Positions 16,700-23,631 of a DNA stretch of 64,000 nucleotides are shown piece after piece (the first letter of the stretch is position 1; every line of letters begins with the position of its first letter). This DNA comes from Acidovorax sp. SUPP3334. Its GTDB lineage: Bacteria; Pseudomonadota; Gammaproteobacteria; Burkholderiales; Burkholderiaceae_C. A program made the translations under genes and the position numbers. Under the pieces are notes generated by a model, which was not told the DNA's origin, made no database searches, and was given only the letters and a program-made list of their open reading frames with translations. The stretch spans positions 19,538 to 83,537 of the forward strand of contig NZ_BQXQ01000023.1 in assembly GCF_030159055.1 (NCBI RefSeq), read 5' to 3'.

Positions 16700-17919
16700 C
16701 TATAATTAATGACGAACTTGTCAGGCGGCTAAATCTTGGCACTGCCAATGCTCAAGACTTATTAATAAGAGCGCTTGATCAATATCGAAAGAATCCTCTT
16801 TTTTGCATTCCGGACCAAGCTTTGGAAATTTTTGCAAGAAATGGCAAGAGCACCCGCTTCATGCTTTTGGGCACCAAGGACTTTGCCGCAGTGTTCATCT
16901 CCATCATTGCAGGCAGAGGTCAGGTGTTGCATGTGGTGGACGACTTTCAGGTAGCCAGCGGTAAGCCATTTCATGGAGTCTCGCTCACCACAAGCTCACG
17001 CTTCGTGGAAATGGCAAGGCAAGACGAAGACATAATTGCCATTAATTGCTGCCGCTTCGATTACTCAAGGCGTTTCTTCGAGAATCTGTGCCGGCAGCAC
17101 GATATCGCTGTGCTGAATCATGAGCAAGCAGTTCGGATGATCGGTCTGAACGACGTGGTGGATCATCGGCTCACCGATTGGGCACCAGTGATTTCAGAGC
17201 GTTTCGAAGCATTCCAAGCACTGCAGCATAGGTTCGCCGATTCATACTCCTCAGAAACACTCGCCGGCATCTTGACCTTCCATCTCACATGCAATCCTGA
17301 GTACCACTTGAATATTTCTCGTCCGTACTCGAGCCTTTATTTCAGGTCAGGACTTTTTAGCCTGACGGAGAGAGAAAAGCTGGTCGATTGTGGCGCCTCG
17401 ATTGGCGAATCAACTACCGCCTTGATTGGCGTCACAGGAGGCCGCTTCTCACATTCCTGGATGATTGAGCCCGACAGGTACAACGTTGAAACTCTTCAAA
17501 AACTGAAACGTGCGCATGCAGGAAGTGCCACTGAAGGCAAGTTATCCCTGCATCCAGTCGCGTTGGGATCAACGGAATCGGAAGCACCTTTTCACCACCA
17601 GGGAGGACATAGTGGTTCTATTGCCATGCATGACCTAAGTGCTTCTTTGGAAAAGGTACTTATCCGCCCAATCGATAACATCATCGATGACGTCCCCACC
17701 TTCATCAAAATGGATATAGAAGGATTTGAGCTTTCTGCGTTGCAGGGCGGCGTCAGAGCGATCCAGGCAGGCAGGCCTAAGTTAGCGATCTCGGCATATC
17801 ACAGGGCAACCGATCTTCTGGAGATTCCGGCATACATCGACGGAATTGCGCCCGGCTATCGGTTGGGCTTGCGCCATCACACGGAAGACCGCTGGGATAG
17901 CTGCCTTTACTTTTATTGA
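16696..17919 (+). CDS. FkbM-family methyltransferase 2 with N-terminal extension
   Basis: 407-residue paralog of the preceding gene with the same two-part architecture. The N-terminal alpha/beta region reads FMLLGTKDFAAVFIS and VLHVVDDFQ. The FkbM domain shows LVDCGASIGES, MIEPDRYNVETLQ, IKMDIEGFELSALQG and RPKLAISAYHRATDLLEIP. The start ATG overlaps the previous stop (ATGA). It is the last gene of the cluster; immediately beyond it lie an IS630 remnant and unrelated genes. Two FkbM genes in tandem suggest two methylation positions on the same glycan. Confidence 0.87.
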   Translation: MTIINDELVRRLNLGTANAQDLLIRALDQYRKNPLFCIPDQALEIFARNGKSTRFMLLGTKDFAAVFISIIAGRGQVLHVVDDFQVASGKPFHGVSLTTSSRFVEMARQDEDIIAINCCRFDYSRRFFENLCRQHDIAVLNHEQAVRMIGLNDVVDHRLTDWAPVISERFEAFQALQHRFADSYSSETLAGILTFHLTCNPEYHLNISRPYSSLYFRSGLFSLTEREKLVDCGASIGESTTALIGVTGGRFSHSWMIEPDRYNVETLQKLKRAHAGSATEGKLSLHPVALGSTESEAPFHHQGGHSGSIAMHDLSASLEKVLIRPIDNIIDDVPTFIKMDIEGFELSALQGGVRAIQAGRPKLAISAYHRATDLLEIPAYIDGIAPGYRLGLRHHTEDRWDSCLYFY

Positions 17920-18018
17920 GCCCAGATATCGTTTTTTGCGCTCATCACTTTCAGGAGAACCATGGCCATCGTCCGAGGAGGACTATCCCGCATCCTCATG
18001 AAATATGCCGATCTCGAC

Positions 18019-18599
18019 CTAGTGTCCCGTCCCGCTGATAAGTGAGCAAAGTCGATGCAGCTTTTCGAGCATCGAATCCGCGGTGGCGGTCCACCTGAAG
18101 GGTTGGCAGTTGGCGTTGTAGGCGGTGACGAAGTGGTCGATGCGTTGGACGAGTTGCTTGACGCTGGTGAATGATCCCCGGCGAATGGCCTTGTCCGTGA
18201 GTAGCGTGCGACGCTGGACTTGGAGATGCCCGTCTCGGCGGCCACCGTACGCACGCTCCAGTGCGTGGAGCCATCGGCCGGCTTGGTGTGCAGCGTCGTA
18301 TTGATCAGCCTTGCCACGCGCTCGTCGTCGATGGTGTGCGGCTTGCCGGGGCGAACGTCGTCGTACAGCCCAGGGATGCGTCGCTCGATGAACCGAGCGC
18401 GCCACTTGCCGACCGTGGCATTGGTCAGCTTCAGTCTCTCAGCAATGGCGTTGTTGGGCTCACCATCGGCACTGCTCAGAACGATGCGAGCCCGATTGCT
18501 CAGCGCAGCAGGCAGCGAGCGGCTGCGGGCAAAGGATTGAAGCTGCGATCGCTCCTCGTCAGAGAGCGCCAACTCGACCTTCGGTCTGCCCATTCTCAT
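18019..18599 (-). pseudogene. IS630-family transposase, internally deleted
   Basis: The N-terminal helix-turn-helix part of an IS630-type transposase is intact (MRMGRPKVELALSDEER, then NNAIAERLKLTNATVGKWRARF and the WSVRTVAAETGISKSSVARY helix). It then jumps at about 18205 and shifts frame into the C-terminal end (LLTDKAIRRGSFTSVKQLV ... WTATADSMLEKL). The whole DDE catalytic core, roughly 170 residues by comparison with full-length members, is missing. The stop codon overlaps the left TA target duplication. Not functional. Confidence 0.9.
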
Positions 18600-18673
18600 C
18601 GCGGTATCTCCGGTTCCAACATACCTCAATGGCATGCACGATTAATGCCAGAAAATAACGGGACGGGACACTA
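18020..18673. mobile_element. Deleted IS630-family insertion sequence
   Basis: 654-bp element bounded by TA dinucleotides, the IS630/Tc1-type target duplication. Terminal inverted repeats read TAGTGTCCCGTCCCG at the left and CGGGACGGGACACTA at the right. It holds the broken transposase and could only move if a full-length relative acts in trans, making it MITE-like in practice. It sits between the last FkbM gene and the gumN-like gene and may mark the edge of the acquired cluster. Confidence 0.88.
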
Positions 18674-18677
18674 GATA

Positions 18678-19769
18678 TCATTGCGCTGGAGCCTCTTTTT
18701 GCTTCAGGTCATTGGCGGGCGAGCGGGGCGCCGCGCCTTCCGGCGCCGCTGGGGCGAACGCGACACGCTGCACCCGAAAACCCTGCTTTTCCATCAGGGC
18801 CGGCAGTCCCTGCGGGCCGACCATGTGCAGCGCGCCCACGGCGGCGAACACGGTGTGTCCGGCGGCGTGCTCCGCCGCGATGCCGCGCGCCATGCCGGGG
18901 TTGCGGGCGTCCACCATCTGCCGGTATTCGGCCTGCTCGGCGTCGCTGGCCAGGCACTCGCACCATTGCGGATAGGTCTGCAGCACATTCAGGCGCCCAT
19001 TGGCCCAGGCCCGGGTGAGGGTGGTGATGGAGCGCTGCGCCTGCCCGCCTTCGAGCTGATCGAGCGCGGCGCCCACGGCGGCTGCGGTGCGGGCCGGGTC
19101 GTCGGAGGTCAGCAGCCGGATCTGCTGCTCGGGGGTTTCCAGCGCCACGACGGGCTTGCCCCCGGCCTTGGCCATGCCGGCGATGACGGCGTCGATGCCA
19201 TAGGCCAGGTCCACGCCCGAACGGCGTGCCGACTGCCCCACGAGCGTCACGGCCTGCAGTTCGGGCCGCAGGTGCGCGACCGCCGGGGCCAGGCAGGCGG
19301 CATCCACCTGCGCGGCGAGGCGGGCGGCCAAGGCCGGCGGCAGTGCCGGTGCGCCAGGCGGCGCCACCATGGCCGCCTGCAGGGCCTGCATGACTTTCGG
19401 GTCGAGAAGATCGAGCTCCAGCGCCACGCGGTCGGCAGCCATCACGGCCTCGCGCACCGTGGGGCCGGGGAACATCCAGCCGCGCTCGGCGGCATGCACG
19501 GTGCCGTAGAGCCAGCTGGTGCGCCCGCCTTTTTCGATGCGCCACAGCAGGCCGCGGTCGCGCGCATTGCGCATCGCCTGAGGCAGCTCGGCAGGATCGA
19601 ACGGTGCCGCTTGCGGCGGGCAGGCACGGGTGGCCGAGGCTTCAGGCGCTGAAGCGGAAGGCGCAGGCGGCGCGGCAGGAATCTGCGCCAATTCCTGCGC
19701 CGCCACTGCCAGCGGCCATGCAAGCCATGCCGCCAGCGCGAGCCGGACCAGCCCCGCGCGGGTCGTCAT
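18678..19769 (-). CDS. TraB/GumN family protein
   Basis: 363-residue exported protein. An N-terminal signal peptide (RLALAAWLAWPLAVAAQE) is followed by an Ala/Pro-rich linker and the TraB/GumN fold with hallmark motifs SWLYGTVHAAE (GTxH) and AVGALHMVGPQGL (GxLH). The family is related to erythromycin-esterase/ChaN-like folds and is suspected to be a metalloprotease; the physiological role is unknown. Its start overlaps the stop of the upstream FAH-family gene (ATGA), suggesting one transcript, although a functional link is not obvious. It ends 5 bp from the right end of the IS630 remnant. Confidence 0.88.
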   Translation of the reverse strand: MTTRAGLVRLALAAWLAWPLAVAAQELAQIPAAPPAPSASAPEASATRACPPQAAPFDPAELPQAMRNARDRGLLWRIEKGGRTSWLYGTVHAAERGWMFPGPTVREAVMAADRVALELDLLDPKVMQALQAAMVAPPGAPALPPALAARLAAQVDAACLAPAVAHLRPELQAVTLVGQSARRSGVDLAYGIDAVIAGMAKAGGKPVVALETPEQQIRLLTSDDPARTAAAVGAALDQLEGGQAQRSITTLTRAWANGRLNVLQTYPQWCECLASDAEQAEYRQMVDARNPGMARGIAAEHAAGHTVFAAVGALHMVGPQGLPALMEKQGFRVQRVAFAPAAPEGAAPRSPANDLKQKEAPAQ

Positions 19770-20773
19770 TGCGGCGCCGCGATGTTCTGGTCGATGGCGC
19801 CGAACAGGCTCTGGCCGGCCTTGTTCTTCATCTCGATGCGAATGGTGTCGCCGAACTTCATGAACTCGGTGGAGGGCTTGCCGTCCTGGATGGTTTCGAT
19901 GCAGCGCTTTTCGGCGATGCAGCTATAGCCCTTGGGCCAATCGGTGCGGCCGTTTTGCTCCACGCCGCGGTTGCTGACCGTGCCGCTGCCGATGATGGAG
20001 CCCGCGCGCACATTGCGCGTCTTGGCCACGTGGGCGATGAGCTGGCCGAAGTGGAAGGTCATCTCGGGGCCGGCATCGCACATGCCGACCTTGCGGCCGT
20101 TCCAGGTCGATTGCAGCGTGAGGTGCAGGCGGCCCTGGTCCCAGGCGTCGCCCAGTTCGTCGAGCGTGATGGCGACCGGGCTGAACGCCGTGGCGGGCTT
20201 GGACTGAAAGAACCCGAATCCCTTGGCCAGCTCGGCCGGGATGAGGTTGCGCAGCGAGACATCGTTGGCCAGCATGACCAGGCGGATGCCGTCCAGCGCC
20301 TGCTCGGGCGTGGTGCCCATCTTCACGTCACCAGTAACGACGGCGATCTCGGCCTCGAAATCGATGCCCATGGCTTCGCTGGGCACGACCACGTCGTCGC
20401 GCGGGCCGATGAAGTCGTCGCTGCCGCCCTGGTACATGAGCGGGTCGGTGTAGAAACTGTCGGGCACCTCGGAGTTGCGCGCTTTTCGCACCAGTTCGAC
20501 GTGGTTGATGTAGGCGGAGCCGTCCGCCCACTGGTAGGCGCGTGGCAGCGGGGCCATGCACTGGGCAGGATCGAACGGAAAAGCGTGGGGGGCGCGGCCG
20601 GCGTTCAACTGGTCGTACAGGTCCTGCAACTGGGGCGAGAGGAAGCCCCAGTCGTCCAGCACCTGCTGCAGGCGGCTCGCGATGCCGGTCGCATAATGGG
20701 CCGTGCCCAGGTCGCGGGAGACGACGACCAGTTGGCCGTCGCGGGAACCATCTTTATAGGTGGCGAGTTTCAT
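19766..20773 (-). CDS. Fumarylacetoacetate hydrolase family protein
   Basis: 335-residue FAH-fold enzyme. Recognisable elements are the N-terminal MKLATYKDGSRDG strand, the metal-binding acidic pair in GIDFEAEIAVVTGD, and GSIIGSGTVSNRG in the catalytic core. Family members hydrolyse or decarboxylate acylpyruvate-type compounds in aromatic catabolism. At 335 residues it is shorter than tyrosine-pathway FahA, so the exact substrate is not assigned. ATG at 20773 begins the conserved N terminus. Divergent from an IclR regulator across a 99-bp spacer with a perfect palindrome, so it is probably the regulated target. Confidence 0.9.
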   Translation of the reverse strand: MKLATYKDGSRDGQLVVVSRDLGTAHYATGIASRLQQVLDDWGFLSPQLQDLYDQLNAGRAPHAFPFDPAQCMAPLPRAYQWADGSAYINHVELVRKARNSEVPDSFYTDPLMYQGGSDDFIGPRDDVVVPSEAMGIDFEAEIAVVTGDVKMGTTPEQALDGIRLVMLANDVSLRNLIPAELAKGFGFFQSKPATAFSPVAITLDELGDAWDQGRLHLTLQSTWNGRKVGMCDAGPEMTFHFGQLIAHVAKTRNVRAGSIIGSGTVSNRGVEQNGRTDWPKGYSCIAEKRCIETIQDGKPSTEFMKFGDTIRIEMKNKAGQSLFGAIDQNIAAPQ

Positions 20774-20833
20774 GGGACACAGACCTTGTCTTCGATGCAC
20801 CCGCAGCAAAAAGCCCGGGACAAATTACGAATG

Positions 20834-20849
20834 GTTAAATTGATTTAAC
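20834..20849. promoter_or_regulatory. Palindromic operator candidate for the IclR-type regulator
   Basis: Perfect inverted repeat GTTAAAT-TG-ATTTAAC, 16 bp, inside the 99-bp divergent promoter of the FAH-family gene and the IclR gene. AT-rich palindromes of this size are typical IclR-family operators. It lies 24 bp before the IclR GTG. Confidence 0.65.
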
Positions 20850-20872
20850 TAAACAAAACTCTGGAAATTCTA

Positions 20873-21661
20873 GTGCAGATGGACAAGGAACGGGCAGGCA
20901 TACAGTCGGTGGAAGTCGGCTTCGCCCTGCTGGAGGGGCTGACCCGCTCGCGCGGGCCGCTGATGCTCAAGGACCTCGCGGCCACGGCCGGCATGAGCGC
21001 CGCCAAGGCGCACCGCTACCTCGTGAGCTTCCAGCGCCTGGGACTGGTGGCGCAAGACCCGGGCACCGCGCGCTACGACCTGGGGCCGGCCGCCCTCAAG
21101 CTGGGCCTGGCCTCGCTCGCGCGGCTCGATGCGATGCGCCTGGCGCGCGAACGCATGCCCGCGCTCATGGACACCATCGGCCACACCCTGGCCCTGGCCG
21201 TGTGGGGCAACCGGGGCCCGACCATCGTGCACTGGGAAGAATCGCCCCAGGCCGTGACCGCCAACCTGCGCCTGGGTGACGTGATGCCGCTGCTGGCCTC
21301 CGCCACGGGACGCTGCTTTTGCGCCCATTTGCCGCGAGAAGCCACGGCCGCGCTGCTGAAGGAAGAGCTGGCGCACGCCGCCAAGCTAGGCCGCACCGAT
21401 CTGCCCGCCAATGCGGCGGCGGTCGATGCCCTGCTGCACGAAGTGCGCGAGCGCGGCTCGGCCCGCGTGGTGGACACGCTGCTGCCGGGCATCGTCGCGT
21501 TCTGCGCCCCGGTGTTCGACGCCGACGGCCACCTGGCCCTGGGCATCACCACGCTGGGCTCGATCGCCACCTTCGATCCCGCCTGGGGCGGCGCCATCGA
21601 CGCGCCGCTGCGCGCGGCCGCGCAGGCGCTGTCGAGCGACCTGGGCCACGGCTGCGCATGA
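20873..21661 (+). CDS. IclR-family transcriptional regulator
   Basis: 262-residue regulator with an N-terminal winged HTH (SVEVGFALLEGLTRS, LKDLAATAGMSAAKAHRYLVSFQRLGL) and the C-terminal IclR effector domain (ATGRCFCAHLPRE, then FDADGHLALGITTLG). It probably controls the divergent FAH-family gene through the palindrome at 20834-20849. A GTG at 20873 with GGAAA 5 nt upstream is used; an ATG two codons later (20879) is an equally possible start. Effector ligand unknown, most likely an intermediate of the pathway handled by the FAH-family enzyme. Confidence 0.92.
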   Translation: MQMDKERAGIQSVEVGFALLEGLTRSRGPLMLKDLAATAGMSAAKAHRYLVSFQRLGLVAQDPGTARYDLGPAALKLGLASLARLDAMRLARERMPALMDTIGHTLALAVWGNRGPTIVHWEESPQAVTANLRLGDVMPLLASATGRCFCAHLPREATAALLKEELAHAAKLGRTDLPANAAAVDALLHEVRERGSARVVDTLLPGIVAFCAPVFDADGHLALGITTLGSIATFDPAWGGAIDAPLRAAAQALSSDLGHGCA

Positions 21662-21757
21662 AAGATCCTGCACTGCGCACGCGCCGGCCCCGCACAGCGG
21701 GACTGCCGGCCTGCCTGCCTCAGCCCGGCCTTGCTGCCTGGGACTGATGAAAACGCC

Positions 21758-23020
21758 ATGCCGCGCCGCGTTCTCGCCCTGCTGACGCTCATCGTGCTCG
21801 CCGTGCACGCCTGGGTGCTGCAAGGCCTGCCCCTGGGCGGGGGCCAGGAGCGCGGTGCGCCGGTGCGCATGGCGTTCCACACCCGCACGCTCCCGCCGAC
21901 GCCGACGCCGGCGCCCGCACCCGAAACCCCGGCAGAAGCCACAGCAGCCCCGGCACCGCCTGCAGCACCCGCCAAGCCTCGCCCCCGGCCTGCCCCCCCG
22001 CGCAAGCCGGCCGCGCCGAAGGCCCCTGCGCCGCAGCCATCGCCCGAACCGCCGCAAGCAGCCGAGGCCCCGAAGGCCGCCACCGAAGCGACAGCCGCCG
22101 ACACGCCGCCGACCACGCCCACCACCGTGGCATCGGCCAACATGCCAGTGCCGGAGGGCGCGGACACCGAAGCGCCTGAAAGCACCGCCGCGGCCGCTGC
22201 GCCGCTGGCGACAGCCTCTTCTTCCGTCTCTTCTGCCGCTTCCGCTCCCCAGCCAGCGCCTGCGGCCCCGCTCGCCGTAGCCGCCTCGGCGCCGGCCGAC
22301 CCCGCACAGGACAGCAGCGCCGGCGTGGACATTCGCCCGCCGGGTGCCGGCAGCAACACCGCCAGCACCACGCCGCCGCCCGCCCGCCTGCCCGATCCGG
22401 TGCGCCTGGAGTTCGAGGTGAATGGCCAGGCCAAGAAGTTCAACTACCGCGCCAGCGCCGAACTGCTGTGGCGCCACGATGGCTCGCGCTACGAAGCCCG
22501 GCAGGAGATCAAGGCCTTCCTGATCGGCGCGCGCTCGCAGACCAGCACCGGCCAGGTGACCGCCAGCGGCCTGCAGCCGGAACGCTTCGGCGACAAGGCC
22601 CGCAGCGAACAGGCGGCGCACTTCAACTTCGGGCAGGGGCGCGTCACCTTCAGCGCGAACACGCCCCAGGCGGCCATCGGCGCCGGCGCGCAAGACCGGC
22701 TCAGCGTGTTCATCCAATTGGGTGCCCTGCTCGCCGCAGCGCCGGAGCGCTACCCCGACGGCACCCAGATCACCCTGACCACGGTGGGCGCGCGCTATGC
22801 CGACCGCTGGACCTTCACCGTGGAAGGCACCGAAATGCTGGACCTGCCGCGCGGCGCCACCCCGGCGCTCAAGCTGCAGCGCCTGCCGCGCAAGGAATAC
22901 GACCAGAAGGCCGAGCTGTGGCTCGCGCCCTCCCTGGGCTTTCTGCCCGCGCGCATCCGCATCACCCAGTCCAACGGCGACTTCGCCGATCTGCGCCTGA
23001 GCGCCCACTCGCCGCCCTGA
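21758..23020 (+). CDS. DUF3108 domain-containing exported protein
   Basis: 420 residues. An N-terminal membrane/signal helix (RVLALLTLIVLAVHAWVL) is followed by about 150 residues of Ala/Pro/Thr-rich disordered sequence. A C-terminal DUF3108 beta-domain (from about 210: RLEFEVNGQAKKFNYRAS to ARIRITQSNGDFADLRL) completes it. DUF3108 proteins are envelope proteins of unknown function in beta- and gammaproteobacteria; the long Pro-rich linker could span periplasmic distance, as in TonB-like proteins. The ATG at 21758 directly precedes the membrane helix. Followed by a large inverted repeat. Confidence 0.85.
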   Translation: MPRRVLALLTLIVLAVHAWVLQGLPLGGGQERGAPVRMAFHTRTLPPTPTPAPAPETPAEATAAPAPPAAPAKPRPRPAPPRKPAAPKAPAPQPSPEPPQAAEAPKAATEATAADTPPTTPTTVASANMPVPEGADTEAPESTAAAAAPLATASSSVSSAASAPQPAPAAPLAVAASAPADPAQDSSAGVDIRPPGAGSNTASTTPPPARLPDPVRLEFEVNGQAKKFNYRASAELLWRHDGSRYEARQEIKAFLIGARSQTSTGQVTASGLQPERFGDKARSEQAAHFNFGQGRVTFSANTPQAAIGAGAQDRLSVFIQLGALLAAAPERYPDGTQITLTTVGARYADRWTFTVEGTEMLDLPRGATPALKLQRLPRKEYDQKAELWLAPSLGFLPARIRITQSNGDFADLRLSAHSPP

Positions 23021-23027
23021 GCGCCGT

Positions 23028-23062
23028 GCCGCCTGCCGGTTGGTCACCAACCGGCAGGCGGC
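23028..23062. repeat. 17-bp perfect inverted repeat after the DUF3108 gene
   Basis: Arms GCCGCCTGCCGGTTGGT and ACCAACCGGCAGGCGGC flank a single C. It begins 8 bp past the DUF3108 stop codon and has no T tract, so it is either a Rho-assisted transcript end or an mRNA-stabilising hairpin rather than a standard intrinsic terminator. Confidence 0.75.
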
Positions 23063-23266
23063 GCAGGGCGCGAAAGCCTGTGCGGTTTCGCCCACACGTG
23101 CGTGGGACAGGGCGGTCACTTCGCACGCCGGGCCGCCGGAGGCGGGGTTTCATGAAATACTGTTCCCATGCATCTGGCGGGTTTTCACCGACCATCCGAT
23201 GCGCCAGGGCTTGAACTTCCCGACCTGGGTGGCCATCTGACAGAAACGAACCGACAGAGGAACACC

Positions 23267-23554
23267 ATGCACATGCTCTATGACTCCGAAACCTTCGTTG
23301 TGGTCCACATGCAGCCGGATGCCGGCCCAAACGGCGCCCCCAAAGGTTGGCCCACCCCGCCCCAGCTCTCGCGCCACGGCTTCGAAATCGTGGACAAGCG
23401 CTCCGGCAAGGAGGTGTACCTGGACGGCTCCTGGGCCGAAATGTTCCAGCAGCAGATCCTGGCCTGGCAGCGTGACACCCCCACGCAAGAAGAAGTGGAA
23501 GACACGCTCGATGGCTATGTGGGCTTGGCGCAGAACCCGGTGGTGGTGCACTGA
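23267..23554 (+). CDS. DUF3567 (BTH_I0359-type) protein
   Basis: 95-residue cytoplasmic protein of the Burkholderiales-specific DUF3567 family. Its typical features are the N-terminal MHMLYDSETFVVVHM strand, the middle RHGFEIVDKRSGKEVYLDG and the C-terminal QNPVVVH. Function unknown. AGAGGA sits 8 nt before ATG 23267. The gene is a useful taxonomic marker because the family is largely confined to beta-proteobacteria. It stands alone between the DUF3108 gene and a convergent AlbA_2 gene. Confidence 0.88.
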   Translation: MHMLYDSETFVVVHMQPDAGPNGAPKGWPTPPQLSRHGFEIVDKRSGKEVYLDGSWAEMFQQQILAWQRDTPTQEEVEDTLDGYVGLAQNPVVVH

Positions 23555-23631
23555 CGCGAAACGAAGCGCGGGGCCGGGCGCCTGGATGATCGATCAACCA
23601 TCGCCGCCATCAGCCTTTCAGCCCATCTGGT

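Noticed and set aside
17961..18692. Short gene on the plus strand (ATG near 17961, MAIVRGG...) interrupted by the IS630 remnant
   Set aside because: A GGAG-like site precedes the ATG, but the frame beyond the element runs into the antisense of the gumN-like gene and shows no family, so no real gene can be supported.
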